From positions 1 through 64,000 of the forward strand of contig NZ_NOIG01000015.1 of the NCBI RefSeq assembly GCF_002245625.1: a stretch of DNA of 64,000 bases, given 5' to 3'. This DNA is from Acidovorax kalamii. GTDB lineage: Bacteria > Pseudomonadota > Gammaproteobacteria > Burkholderiales > Burkholderiaceae_C. The notes below the pieces were generated by a model. It had not been told where the DNA came from, searched no databases, and was given only the letters and a program-made list of their open reading frames with translations. Positions 29,259-37,586 of this stretch are shown here, piece by piece. A program made the translations under genes and the position numbers. Positions within the stretch are counted from its first letter, which is position 1, and each line of letters opens with the position of its first letter.

Positions 29259-29822
29259 TCAGCGCGCAGGCGCGTCGAGCGGCGGGTAACTGGTGGGGGC
29301 AGGCGCAGTGGTCGCAACTGCCGGTGCCTGGGCGGGCCGTGCGGAAGGCGGGTATTTGGCCAGCTGCTCCGGCGTGGCTTCCAGCGTGGGCACCTTGCCC
29401 TTGGCGCCGTCCCGGGCCCCCAGCGTGGCGACGAACTCCGTTTCGGAAGGCATTTCGTCGCCCTCGGAGCGGTCCAGCACATCGCCCTTGAAGAACGCAG
29501 TCAGCTTGCGGGTCTGAATGTCTTCCCCCGGACGCTTGAGGGTGAACACATACTCCCAGCGGTCGGCATGGAACAGGCTGGTGACCAGGGGCGTGCCCAG
29601 GATTTCGCGCACCTGCTGGCGGCTCATGCCGGGCTGCAGGGCTTGCACCTGCTCGCGCGACACAAAATTGCCCTGCACCACATCGACCTTGTAGGGCTTC
29701 ACGATGCCGGCGATGCGGCTGCTGGCGCCATCCAGGCTGCCACAACCGGCCAGGGCGGCCACGCTGGCGCCGATCAACAGGACCTGGCCCAGGCGGGCGC
29801 TGCAACGGGCTTTGACGGGCAT
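29259..29822 (-). CDS. bamE: Outer-membrane assembly lipoprotein BamE
   Basis: 187 residues. A lipoprotein signal has lipobox VAALAGCGSL, with Cys near residue 30. The SmpA/OmlA domain has the conserved NFVSREQVQALQPGMSR and EILGTPLVTSLFHADRW. BamE is part of the BAM complex that folds outer-membrane proteins. The C-terminal 70 residues are a longer, proline/alanine-rich tail (PAVATTAPAPTSYPPLD) than in E. coli. It is transcribed divergently from fur, 88 bp apart. Confidence 0.9.
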   Translation of the reverse strand: MPVKARCSARLGQVLLIGASVAALAGCGSLDGASSRIAGIVKPYKVDVVQGNFVSREQVQALQPGMSRQQVREILGTPLVTSLFHADRWEYVFTLKRPGEDIQTRKLTAFFKGDVLDRSEGDEMPSETEFVATLGARDGAKGKVPTLEATPEQLAKYPPSARPAQAPAVATTAPAPTSYPPLDAPAR

Positions 29823-29910
29823 GGGTAAAAGGGCTGAGGATATGATCGCCGCATTGTAGCGGCTGCCCCCCAGGCCTTGAGGTGGGGGCCAGCACCCGAA
29901 GGAGCATGCC

Positions 29911-30330
29911 ATGACCAATATCGACGAACTCAAAAGCACGGGACTCAAGGCCACGCTGCCCCGCCTGAAGATCATGGAGATCTTCCAGAAAGGCACGCAG
30001 CGCCACATGACGGCCGAAGACGTGTTCCGCGTGCTGCTGGAGGAGCGCTCGGACATTGGCCTGGCCACCGTGTACCGCGTGCTCACGCAGTTCGAGCAGG
30101 CGGGCATCCTGATCCGCAGCAACTTCGAAAGCGGCAAGGCGGTGTACGAGCTCAATGAGGGCCAGCACCACGACCACTTCATCTGCACGTCCTGCGGCAA
30201 GGTGGAGGAGTTCTACGACGCCGAGATCGAAAAGCGCCAGCACGCCGTGGCCAAGGCCAAGGGCTGGCTGGTGCAGGACCACACGATGGCGCTGTACGGC
30301 CAATGCGCCGCCTGCGCGAAAAAAGGGTAA
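29911..30330 (+). CDS. fur: Ferric uptake regulator
   Basis: A 139-residue Fe2+-dependent repressor. The winged-helix DNA-binding domain occupies residues 1-85 ([19 protein letters not shown]). Metal ligands are in the [16 protein letters not shown] stretch, with a second CxxC near the end (CAACAKKG). The start ATG at 29911 follows a GGAGC-type ribosome-binding site. Divergence from bamE is a conserved arrangement in this order. A family B repeat starts directly after the stop codon. Confidence 0.96.
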   Translation: MTNIDELKSTGLKATLPRLKIMEIFQKGTQRHMTAEDVFRVLLEERSDIGLATVYRVLTQFEQAGILIRSNFESGKAVYELNEGQHHDHFICTSCGKVEEFYDAEIEKRQHAVAKAKGWLVQDHTMALYGQCAACAKKG

Positions 30331-30422
30331 CCCCCTGAGTCGCTTCGCGCCATCCCCCTGAAGGGGGACGCCCCCAGCGCGGCGGGGCGGCCCTTGCGCG
30401 GGAGCACTGGCGTCGGGCGCGC
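30331..30422 (+). repeat. Dispersed repeat, family B (after fur)
   Basis: CCCCCTGAGTCGCTTCGCGC is followed by ATCCCCCTGAAGGGGGACG, a short C-run/G-run hairpin. The first string recurs inverted downstream of gshA (4521). It may help end the fur transcript, but no T-run follows. Confidence 0.65.
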
Positions 30423-30446
30423 CAGTTTTGGAAGGATTGTGGTCTG

Positions 30447-30497
30447 AATAGCCGCCAGCGCCTATCCATCAAACGCAAGAAGCTATCAAATAAAGAG
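30447..30497 (+). repeat. Dispersed AGCTAT repeat, variant (between fur and hprK)
   Basis: AATAGCCGCCAGCGCCTATC and then AGAAGCTATCAAATAAAGAG. It shares the GCCAGCGC and AGCTATCAAAT parts with the other copies and lies between the convergent genes fur and hprK. Confidence 0.65.
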
Positions 30498-30501
30498 CGG
30501 A

Positions 30502-31458
30502 CTAGCCCCCCGTGTCGCGCTCCATGGCGCGACGGTGGCGTTCGACGAATTCCTGGTAGGTGTCGATGCCGCGCAGCTGCAGGATAGTGTTGCGCACAGC
30601 GGCTTCGACCAGCACGGCGATGTTGCGGCCGGCCACCACCTGGATCACGACCTTGAGCACGGGCACGCCCAGCACGTCCTGAGTGAGCGGCTCGTAGGGC
30701 AGGCGTTCGTAGTCGCGCTCCAGCGTCTCTTTGCGCACCAGGTGCACGATGAGCTTGAGGCGCATCTTGCGGCGAACGGCCGTCTCGCCAAAGATGGCGC
30801 GGATGTCCAGGAGGCCGATGCCGCGCACTTCCAGCAGGTTCTGCAGCAGCTCGGGGCATTTGCCCTCGATGGTGGTCTGGTTGATACGGAAGAAATCCAC
30901 GGCATCGTCGGCCACCAGGCCGTTGCCGCGCGAGATCAGCTCCAGGCCCAGCTCGCTTTTGCCCAGTCCCGATTCGCCGGTGATCAGCACCCCCAGGCCC
31001 AGGATGTCCATGAACACGCCGTGCATGGTCGTGCGGTCGGCAAAGTGCTTGGACAGGTAGGCGCGCAGCACGTCGATGACAAACGCCGACGACTCGTGCG
31101 TAGAGAACATCGGGATCTGCGCACGTTCGCACATGGACACCAGCGCATCGGGGGCAGTCTGGTTGTCGGCCAGCACCAGCACGGGCGGCTCCAGCGTCAC
31201 GATGCGCGCAATGCGGCGCTTGCAGTCGTCGGGCGACGCGTTGCTGAGGTACGCGATTTCGCGCTCGCCCAGTATCTGGACGCGGTAGGGATGGATGTAG
31301 TTGAGGTAGCCGACGAGATCGGCACCGGACCGCGCAGAACGCACGGCCACTTCGTCAAACCGCCGCTCCGATGCCCCCAGGCCCGCGACCCACTCCCATT
31401 TCAGGAGGCCGCGGAATTCCTCGAAAAGCACATCGGCACTGACAACATTGGGCTTCAC
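30502..31458 (-). CDS. hprK: HPr kinase/phosphorylase
   Basis: Phosphorylates and dephosphorylates HPr of the phosphotransferase system. The 318 residues have Walker [16 protein letters not shown] and the HprK signature region [16 protein letters not shown]. In proteobacteria this enzyme works with the nitrogen-related PTS. The neighbouring ptsN is consistent with that; it is 56 bp upstream on the same strand. Confidence 0.95.
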   Translation of the reverse strand: MKPNVVSADVLFEEFRGLLKWEWVAGLGASERRFDEVAVRSARSGADLVGYLNYIHPYRVQILGEREIAYLSNASPDDCKRRIARIVTLEPPVLVLADNQTAPDALVSMCERAQIPMFSTHESSAFVIDVLRAYLSKHFADRTTMHGVFMDILGLGVLITGESGLGKSELGLELISRGNGLVADDAVDFFRINQTTIEGKCPELLQNLLEVRGIGLLDIRAIFGETAVRRKMRLKLIVHLVRKETLERDYERLPYEPLTQDVLGVPVLKVVIQVVAGRNIAVLVEAAVRNTILQLRGIDTYQEFVERHRRAMERDTGG

Positions 31459-31514
31459 GGCGGGTCAGTGCTCAATCAGATCAGAGGAGGGGCCACAGCG
31501 CGTGGGGTGGGCAA

Positions 31515-31982
31515 TCAGGCGGTCTGTGTGGACTGCCAGCCTGCAATCATGCCGTGCAGCTCGGCGGCATCGGTGCAGGCCTTGAGCTTTTCGCGCAGGG
31601 CCGAGTCGCTCAGCAGCTCCGCAATTTCAGAGAGGATTTCCAGGTGCTTCTGCGTGGCCGCCTCGGGCACCAGCAGGAAGATCAGCAGCCCCACAGGCAA
31701 TTCGTCAGGCGCGTCAAAACCAATCGGATTGAGCAGCTGGAACACAGCCGCCATGGGCGCCTTGAGCCCCTTGATGCGCCCGTGCGGGATGGCCACACCG
31801 TGGCCGAGCCCCGTGGAGCCCAGCCGCTCACGCGCAAACAGGCTGTCGGTGATCAGCGCACGCGAGAGGCCGTGCTGGCTTTCGAACAGCAGACCCGCTT
31901 CTTCAAAAGCACGCTTCTTGCTGGTGGCGTCAACGCTCACAAGCACTTGAGCGGAGGGCAGGATGGAGGCGAGTCGGTTCAT
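31515..31982 (-). CDS. ptsN: PTS EIIA-Ntr protein
   Basis: 155 residues of the EIIA-fructose/nitrogen type. The phosphorylated histidine is in GLGHGVAIPHGRIKGL. I chose the ATG at 31980-31982 (MNRLASILP); another start 15 bp upstream is possible. In E. coli unphosphorylated EIIA-Ntr binds TrkA and restrains potassium uptake. Since trkA and trkH are in this window the link is of interest, though not shown here. It precedes hprK in an apparent operon. Confidence 0.93.
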   Translation of the reverse strand: MNRLASILPSAQVLVSVDATSKKRAFEEAGLLFESQHGLSRALITDSLFARERLGSTGLGHGVAIPHGRIKGLKAPMAAVFQLLNPIGFDAPDELPVGLLIFLLVPEAATQKHLEILSEIAELLSDSALREKLKACTDAAELHGMIAGWQSTQTA

Positions 31983-32041
31983 GGTGAAGGGTAACAATTA
32001 TGCACATATTGGCAGAAACCCTGAGCGCCAGGGCCTGGGCA

Positions 32042-32068
32042 ACAAAAAACCGCCCGAAGGGGCGGCTG
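32042..32068 (-). terminator. Rho-independent terminator of hpf
   Basis: On the minus strand, GCCGCCCCTTCGGGCGG forms a strong stem with a short loop and is followed by TTTTTT. It lies between hpf and ptsN, so hpf is probably a separate transcript and ptsN-hprK has its own promoter. Confidence 0.85.
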
Positions 32069-32093
32069 CGATGCCAGGCTCAAGGCTGGCGCA

Positions 32094-32429
32094 TCAGGCG
32101 TGCAGTTCGCGCTTGGCGGCTTCGTGGTGGTGGTCCTGCAAACGGTCCTTGTGGCGCACCACCTGGCGGTCCATCTTGTCCACCAGCTCGTCCACGGCGG
32201 CATAGAGGTCTGCGTGGGAGCTTTCGGCAAACAGGTCGTTGCCCTTCACGTGGATGTTGCATTCCGCTCGCTGTCTCTTTTCCTTTTCCTTTTGCTTCTC
32301 TACCGTCAGCAGTACCTTGACATCAACAACTTGGTCAAAATGGCGGGTGATCCGATCCAGCTTGGTGGTGACATAGCTGCGCAAGGCGGGGGTAACTTCG
32401 AGGTGGTGACCGCTGATCGTCAAGTTCAT
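32094..32429 (-). CDS. hpf: Ribosome hibernation promoting factor
   Basis: 111 residues of the short HPF/RaiA (sigma-54 modulation) family, beginning [20 protein letters not shown]. It binds the 30S decoding centre in stationary phase and favours 100S dimers. The central [20 protein letters not shown] is typical. In many proteobacteria it follows rpoN and precedes ptsN. Here ptsN is next but rpoN and the lptAB genes are absent upstream; a 239-bp gap and a divergently oriented set of other genes follow. Confidence 0.93.
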   Translation of the reverse strand: MNLTISGHHLEVTPALRSYVTTKLDRITRHFDQVVDVKVLLTVEKQKEKEKRQRAECNIHVKGNDLFAESSHADLYAAVDELVDKMDRQVVRHKDRLQDHHHEAAKRELHA

Positions 32430-32668
32430 AAATAAGTCTCCTGTAGCTCTCGGTGGGAAAAACGCCGCCCTGGATCAGAGGAGCGGCTCGGCGAACTTGG
32501 ATGCATCCGTTGACGTGAGTTCACTATGCCCCCGCCCTCCCCGAAAAGCAATCCCATACCGCCCCGGCCCGCTGGGTTATGCCTGCCCAGGTGCCAAGCC
32601 CCCAAAAAGCGCGCACAATGGGCGAGTTCGCAGGGGGCTGAAACCGCCACCCCGCCGCCCAAGCCCCT

Positions 32669-33907
32669 CTAGCGCGCCGCAGGGGTGGCCCCATGCAGGT
32701 GCAGGCGCCCCACCACCCACATCGACAGCACACCGGCCGCAATGCCCACCAGGGCCGCCACCCAGTAGTTTTGCACCAGCCCCTGCGCATCGCGGCTGAT
32801 CAATACCCCGCCCACAAAAGACGCCACCCCCATGGCGGCAGACTGCACCGACGCATTCAGGGTCATGAACGTGCCCCGCAAGGCGGGCTGCGCCGCCGAG
32901 GTGACGATGGCCATCCCCGGAATCATGCGCCCGCTCACGAAGGCAAACATCAGCGTGGACACCAGCAACACGCCCCCAAGCGGCAGCCCCTGGCACAGCG
33001 TGATCCCGAGCAGGCACGGCACCGAGGCCACCACCAGCGCACGGAAGGTGCGCACCTTGCCCCAGCGGTCGGTCCAGCGCCCAAACCAGCGCGCCGTGAA
33101 CAACGTGGCGATGCCCCCGCACAGATAGGCCAGCGGAATCTGGTCCGCCCGCACCCCGGCATTGGCCTGCATGTAGATGGTGATGTAGGGAATCACCGTG
33201 AACCCCGTGGACACCAGCAGCGCGGAGTACACAAAGGCCCAGCGGTGGTTCGGGTCGGCCAGTACATGTGCAATGCCCGAGAGCGCCGAGCGGCCACCGG
33301 CCGCCTGCACATGGGCCGTCAGGGGCGGCAGGGTGCGGGCGGCCTGGATGGCCAGCACCCCGACCAGGGCCGCGATGGCGATGAAGGGCAGGTTCCAGCC
33401 CCCATGCTCGGCCAGGATCAGCCCCAGAGGCACACCCGCCACGGTGGACACCGCAAACGACGTCATGACGATCCCCATCGCCCGCCCGCGCCGCTCGAAC
33501 GGCACCACATCCGCCACGATGGTCTGCGACAGGGCCGACAGCACGCCGCCAAACGCCCCCGCCAGGATGCGCGCCGCCATGAGCGTGCCGTAGGTGGGCG
33601 CCACGCCGCAGGCCAGCGTCGCCAGCCCGAACAGCACATACAGCACCAGCAGCAGCCGCTTGCGGCCGAAGCGGTCGATGTAGGTGGACGCGAGCAGCCC
33701 CGATGCCCCGGCCGACAGCGTATAGGCCGACACCAGCAGGCCGAACTGCGCGTCGCTGATGGCGAACAGCCGCGTGAACTGCGGCCCGAGCGGCATCATG
33801 ATCATGAAGTCGAGGATGTGGGTGAACTGGATGCCCGCCAGGGTCAGCAGCAGCCAGAGTTCGCGGCGGGGAGTGAGCGCAGGGGCAGTGGTGGTGGACA
33901 CGAGCAA
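32669..33907 (-). CDS. MFS transporter, drug/sugar-efflux type
   Basis: 412 residues with 12 predicted TM segments. The loop-2/3 signature is [12 protein letters not shown] and the motif-C-like segment is [19 protein letters not shown]. It resembles AraJ/YdhP-type exporters (proton antiport). The substrate cannot be inferred from sequence or neighbours. The start is the ATG at 33905-33907. It is divergent from purC across 255 bp. Confidence 0.85.
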   Translation of the reverse strand: MLVSTTTAPALTPRRELWLLLTLAGIQFTHILDFMIMMPLGPQFTRLFAISDAQFGLLVSAYTLSAGASGLLASTYIDRFGRKRLLLVLYVLFGLATLACGVAPTYGTLMAARILAGAFGGVLSALSQTIVADVVPFERRGRAMGIVMTSFAVSTVAGVPLGLILAEHGGWNLPFIAIAALVGVLAIQAARTLPPLTAHVQAAGGRSALSGIAHVLADPNHRWAFVYSALLVSTGFTVIPYITIYMQANAGVRADQIPLAYLCGGIATLFTARWFGRWTDRWGKVRTFRALVVASVPCLLGITLCQGLPLGGVLLVSTLMFAFVSGRMIPGMAIVTSAAQPALRGTFMTLNASVQSAAMGVASFVGGVLISRDAQGLVQNYWVAALVGIAAGVLSMWVVGRLHLHGATPAAR

Positions 33908-34060
33908 AGGCCGCAGGTGGCCTGGTCAAAGTCAGGGCCGCACAGTGTGCCCCAAGGACGCCCCCCTCGCGCACCCCGCGTACCACGCAGCCCCCGCCGC
34001 GTGCGCCCACCCCGTTTTTGCCCGCACCCGGGGCCTTGCAGGCGCGGCCGGGCCCGGCGC

Positions 34061-34076
34061 GTAAAATCCGCAGGTT
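34061..34076 (+). promoter_or_regulatory. Possible purC promoter -10 and start region
   Basis: GTAAAATCCGCAGGTT lies 87 bp before purC. A nearly identical string precedes purE (37024) and a related one precedes corA (47430). TAAAAT fits a -10 box. A convincing -35 at 17 bp is not visible; TTGCAG lies 20 bp upstream. Confidence 0.4.
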
Positions 34077-34162
34077 GCGCCGGGTCCCGCCCACAAGCGC
34101 TTCGCCCCACCCGTTCTTCTTCGGATTGCCCGCTGCGGATATCGACCGCCCACACCGACACC

Positions 34163-35086
34163 ATGACCCAGCCCAGCTCCAACGCCCTGCACACCTCTGC
34201 CCTCACGTCGCTGCCCCTGCTGGCACGCGGCAAGGTGCGCGACAACTACGCCGTGGGCGACGACCGCATCCTGATGGTGGCCAGCGACCGCCTCTCGGCC
34301 TTTGACGTGATCATGGGCGAGCCCATCCCCGGCAAGGGCGAGCTGCTCACGCAGATGGCGCTGTTCTGGTTCGACAAGCTCGGCCACATCTGCCCCAACC
34401 ACCTCACCGGCGACGCCCCCGAGAGCGTGGTCAAGCCCGAGGAAGTGGCCCAGGTGCGCGGCCGCTCGATGCTGGTGCAGCGCCTCAAGCCCATCCCGGT
34501 GGAAGCCGTGGTGCGCGGCTACCTGGCTGGCAGCGGCTGGAAGGAGTACCAGGAATCGCGTTCGGTCTGCGGCGTGCCGCTGCCCCAAGGCCTGACCAAT
34601 GCGGCCAAGCTGCCCGAGCCCATCTACACGCCCGCCGCCAAGGCCGCTGTGGGCGAGCACGACGAAAACATCACCTTCGAGCGCACTGTGGAGATGATCG
34701 GCCTGGACTTGGCCACCCGCATCCGCGACCTGAGCATCGCCATCTACCAGGCGGCCGCTGAGATCGCGCTGACCAAGGGCATGATCATTGCCGACACAAA
34801 ATTCGAATTCGGCCTGGCGCCTGACGGCACGCTGGTGCTGATGGACGAGGTGCTCACCCCCGACAGCTCGCGCTACTGGCCCGTGGAAGGCTACGCCGAC
34901 GCGCTCGCCCAGGGCGCCAACCCGCCCAGCTACGACAAGCAGTTCGTGCGCGACTGGCTGGAACAGGCCAAGGTGGGCGGCAAGCTCTGGGACAAGACCG
35001 CACCCGCACCGCGCCTGCCCCAGGAGGTGATCGAGAAGACGGCCGCCAAGTACCGCGAGGCGCTGGAACGGCTGACCTCCCGCTGA
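34163..35086 (+). CDS. purC: SAICAR synthase
   Basis: Joins CAIR and aspartate with ATP in purine synthesis. The 307 residues belong to the longer bacterial/yeast type, with [15 protein letters not shown] at the start, [16 protein letters not shown], and [10 protein letters not shown] with [16 protein letters not shown] chose the ATG at 34163 since the conserved protein starts just after [11 protein letters not shown]. The other purine genes of the window, purE and purK, lie 2 kb downstream beyond two minus-strand genes. Confidence 0.95.
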   Translation: MTQPSSNALHTSALTSLPLLARGKVRDNYAVGDDRILMVASDRLSAFDVIMGEPIPGKGELLTQMALFWFDKLGHICPNHLTGDAPESVVKPEEVAQVRGRSMLVQRLKPIPVEAVVRGYLAGSGWKEYQESRSVCGVPLPQGLTNAAKLPEPIYTPAAKAAVGEHDENITFERTVEMIGLDLATRIRDLSIAIYQAAAEIALTKGMIIADTKFEFGLAPDGTLVLMDEVLTPDSSRYWPVEGYADALAQGANPPSYDKQFVRDWLEQAKVGGKLWDKTAPAPRLPQEVIEKTAAKYREALERLTSR

Positions 35087-35132
35087 ACGGCGGGCGCCGT
35101 CGGCGCCTAGCCCCGGCCCCCTCACAGGGCGG

Positions 35133-36008
35133 TCAGTCCAGCAATGTCTCGGCGGACTCGAAGCGCAGCAGTGCCTGCCCTTCGCCGCCCCGCAGCACCA
35201 GCTGGGATCCTTGCTGCCGAAAGCTCTGCACCGCCAACAGCGCCTCGAAAAAACGCGTTTCCATCCCGCTGGCCTGCAGGCACAGTGTGATGTTGGAGAC
35301 GAGGCGCTCAAAACGCAGCCGCCCGCCTTGCAAAGCGTAGTCCGCCAGGAACCGGTTGCACCCGCCCGAGCCCGCCACCCGTGGCTCATCCGCTTGCAAC
35401 ACCAGGTGTGGGGTAACCGCCCCCTCGGGCGGGCGCCCCACGGCCTCGCCCTCCATCTCGACCAGCCGCCAGTAGGTCTGCACCAGGGGCACACTGGCTT
35501 CCACCGTAGCGGCCAGAGGTGGCAACCGCTGCAACTGAACATCCACACGGCGAAACGCGGCGTCCTGCGGCACCGGATGGCGCTTGTCCGTCGCCAGCAG
35601 CAGGCGCCCCTCCAAGGTCACCGTGGCGCGCACCTCGTAGCGGCCCTTGGGCACAAACCGTGACGAAGGATAGGGAATCCAGAGCGTAAAAGGCGCCTGC
35701 CCGGCAGGGGTGCTGCGCTGGCGCCCCAGCACCACCGGGGGCATGTCAGGGTGGGTGACATCCAGCAGCGTAGCCTCGAACACGGCCTCCGGCGGCAGCA
35801 CCACGCGCTCTCGGGCCATGGCCACGCCCGAAACAATGGCATCGGGGGCAGGCGGTCGGCCGGCGCACCCCAGCAGGAGGCTGCAGCACAGTGCCGCAGC
35901 GCACAGCCGGGCGATTGCCGCGCGATGCAAGCCGCCGACCAGCAGGGGCCGACACGGCAACAGCATCCCGGTGGTGAACGCCTGCACGCCGTTCAACCGC
36001 GCCCCCAT
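35133..36008 (-). CDS. YbaY- and META-domain lipoprotein
   Basis: 291 residues with a lipoprotein signal (lipobox SLLLGCAGRP, Cys about 48). A YbaY-like beta domain follows (VFEATLLDVTHPDMPPVVLG, then PFTLWIPYPSSRFVPKGRY), then a C-terminal META/HslJ-like domain (TYWRLVEMEGEAV, GSGGCNRFLADYAL). The fusion suggests an outer-membrane or periplasmic stress-related protein, but its function is unknown. The start is uncertain: the ATG at 36008 gives a long N-region before the signal, and an ATG at 35966 gives a more usual signal peptide. It follows the thioredoxin gene with 10 bp between them. Confidence 0.75.
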   Translation of the reverse strand: MGARLNGVQAFTTGMLLPCRPLLVGGLHRAAIARLCAAALCCSLLLGCAGRPPAPDAIVSGVAMARERVVLPPEAVFEATLLDVTHPDMPPVVLGRQRSTPAGQAPFTLWIPYPSSRFVPKGRYEVRATVTLEGRLLLATDKRHPVPQDAAFRRVDVQLQRLPPLAATVEASVPLVQTYWRLVEMEGEAVGRPPEGAVTPHLVLQADEPRVAGSGGCNRFLADYALQGGRLRFERLVSNITLCLQASGMETRFFEALLAVQSFRQQGSQLVLRGGEGQALLRFESAETLLD

Positions 36009-36018
36009 CCGCAGGCTT

Positions 36019-36927
36019 TCAGCTCAGCACCACGCTCGACAACCGGCGTCGGTACGTGGCGACCACGGGGTCCTCGGGTGGGATCTGGCCCTCGGCCACC
36101 TTGGGTTTGGGGGCTTCGATGACTTCGAGGATGGCCACATAGGTCTTGCGGGCGGCTTCTTCGTTCCAGGCCTTGTCGCGCATGAGGATTTCGAGCAGTT
36201 CGTCCATGGCATCGGTCCAGCGCTGCTGGGCCATCAGCCAGCGGGCGCGGGCGTAGCGGGTGTCGAAATCGCGTTTGTTGGCAGTGATTTTTGCCTCAAA
36301 ATCGACCTCTGCGCTCACTCCATATGCGCCATTAGCTACAAAATCAATAGCATCCATCCAGGCCTTCAGCGCGCCGAGCTTGCGCGACACGGCGGCTTTG
36401 GCGATCACAGGGGCAAACGCAACCTTGGCATCGTCCTCGCGGCCCAGCTGCAGCAGCAGCTTGACGTAGTCAAAGCGTGCATCGTCGTTGGAGGGATCGG
36501 TCACCACCGCGTGCTGCAGCTTTTCGAGGGCCGTGCCCGTGTCGCCATCGGCCAGAGCCTCCTGGGCTTCTTCCTCCTCGGCTTCGGCCGCCATTTCTTC
36601 GGCGGTGGGCACATGCTTGTCGAGGAAGGCGCGCACCTGGCCTTCGGGCAGGGCGCCCATGAAGCCGTCCACGGGCTGGCCGTTCATGAGCAGCACGCAG
36701 GTTGGGATGCTGCGGATGCCGAACATCCCGGCGAGCTGCTGCTCCTGGTCGGAGTCGATCTTGGCAAGCTTGAAGCGGCCCGCGTATTCGGTTTCGAGCT
36801 TTTCCAGCACCGGGCCCAGCGACTTGCAGGGGCCGCACCAGGGCGCCCAGAAATCGACCAGCACGGGCACGTTCATCGAGGCGGCAACCACCTCGGCTTC
36901 AAAGTTCTCTACGGTGACGTCAATCAT
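36019..36927 (-). CDS. Thioredoxin-fold co-chaperone, YbbN/CnoX type
   Basis: 302 residues. The N-terminal thioredoxin domain has an intact WAPWCGPCK active site (about residues 28-36). An acidic linker (AEEMAAEAEEEEAQEAL) and a TPR-like C-terminal domain (RYARARWLMAQQRWTDAMDEL) follow. This layout is that of YbbN/CnoX, which protects proteins under oxidative stress and hands them to chaperones. The start is the ATG at 36925-36927. An AT-rich stretch encoding AIDFVANGAYGVSAEVDFEA matches the dispersed repeat. It is divergent from purE. Confidence 0.9.
   Translation of the reverse strand: MIDVTVENFEAEVVAASMNVPVLVDFWAPWCGPCKSLGPVLEKLETEYAGRFKLAKIDSDQEQQLAGMFGIRSIPTCVLLMNGQPVDGFMGALPEGQVRAFLDKHVPTAEEMAAEAEEEEAQEALADGDTGTALEKLQHAVVTDPSNDDARFDYVKLLLQLGREDDAKVAFAPVIAKAAVSRKLGALKAWMDAIDFVANGAYGVSAEVDFEAKITANKRDFDTRYARARWLMAQQRWTDAMDELLEILMRDKAWNEEAARKTYVAILEVIEAPKPKVAEGQIPPEDPVVATYRRRLSSVVLS
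36287..36353 (-). repeat. Intragenic repeat copy in the ybbN-like gene
   Basis: Plus-strand order: TTTTTGCC, AAAATCGACCTCTGCG, TCCATATGCG, ATTAGCTACAAAATCAATAG. The intergenic copy at 48714 has AAAAATTCGGCCTCTGCG, TCCATATTGCC, AAGCTATCAAATTTATAGC. Shared blocks fall in the same order and spacing, here in an open reading frame. Confidence 0.7.
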
Positions 36928-37023
36928 GATGGATGGTGTCCGGGCCAAGGCCGGTGGAGCTGGTGGGTTCGCGCTATTTTGGCGCATGGAAACAGCCCCA
37001 GGCCGGGCAGGGAGGCGCAAAAA

Positions 37024-37038
37024 GTAAAATCGCGGGTT
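37024..37038 (+). promoter_or_regulatory. Possible purE promoter -10 and start region
   Basis: GTAAAATCGCGGGTT, 54 bp before purE, nearly repeats the string before purC. TAAAAT is a plausible -10; no clear -35 is visible. Confidence 0.4.
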
Positions 37039-37091
37039 CCACCCACAGCGGTGCGGCAGGCCCTGCGCACTGCCGCTGCCCCCAAACCACC

Positions 37092-37586
37092 ATGAAACCC
37101 ATCCAGATCGGCGTGGTCATGGGTTCCAGCAGCGACTGGGACACCATGCAGCATGCAGTGCAGATTCTTGAACAGTTCGGCATCGCCCACGAGGCCCGCG
37201 TGGTCTCCGCCCACCGCATGCCCGACGACATGTTCGCCTATGCCGAGGCCGCAGCCAGCCGGGGCCTGAAGGCCATCATCGCGGGCGCGGGCGGCGCTGC
37301 CCACCTGCCCGGCATGATCGCCGCCAAGACCCCCGTGCCCGTGCTGGGCGTGCCCGTGGCCAGCCGCCACCTGCAGGGCGTCGATTCTCTGCACAGCATC
37401 GTGCAGATGCCCAAGGGCATCCCGGTGGCCACGTTCGCCATCGGCACGGCGGGCGCTGCCAATGCGGCCCTGTTTGCCGTGGCCCTGCTGGCCAACGAAA
37501 GCCCCGAACTGCGTCAGCGCCTGGAAGCCTTCCGCGCCGAGCAGACCGAGGTGGCCCGCAACATGACCCTGCCGCCCGCCGCATGA
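37092..37586 (+). CDS. purE: N5-CAIR mutase
   Basis: Rearranges N5-CAIR to CAIR in purine synthesis. The 164 residues have the class I PurE signature [23 protein letters not shown] (catalytic His) and [12 protein letters not shown]. The start is the ATG at 37092. Its stop overlaps the purK start (37583-37586), so the two are translationally coupled. Confidence 0.96.
   Translation: MKPIQIGVVMGSSSDWDTMQHAVQILEQFGIAHEARVVSAHRMPDDMFAYAEAAASRGLKAIIAGAGGAAHLPGMIAAKTPVPVLGVPVASRHLQGVDSLHSIVQMPKGIPVATFAIGTAGAANAALFAVALLANESPELRQRLEAFRAEQTEVARNMTLPPAA

Noticed and set aside
32588..32606. A sigma-54-like promoter (TGGCAC then GC) upstream of hpf on the minus strand
   Set aside because: The spacing between the GG and GC elements is one base too long and the -12 part lacks TTGC. 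There is no further support.
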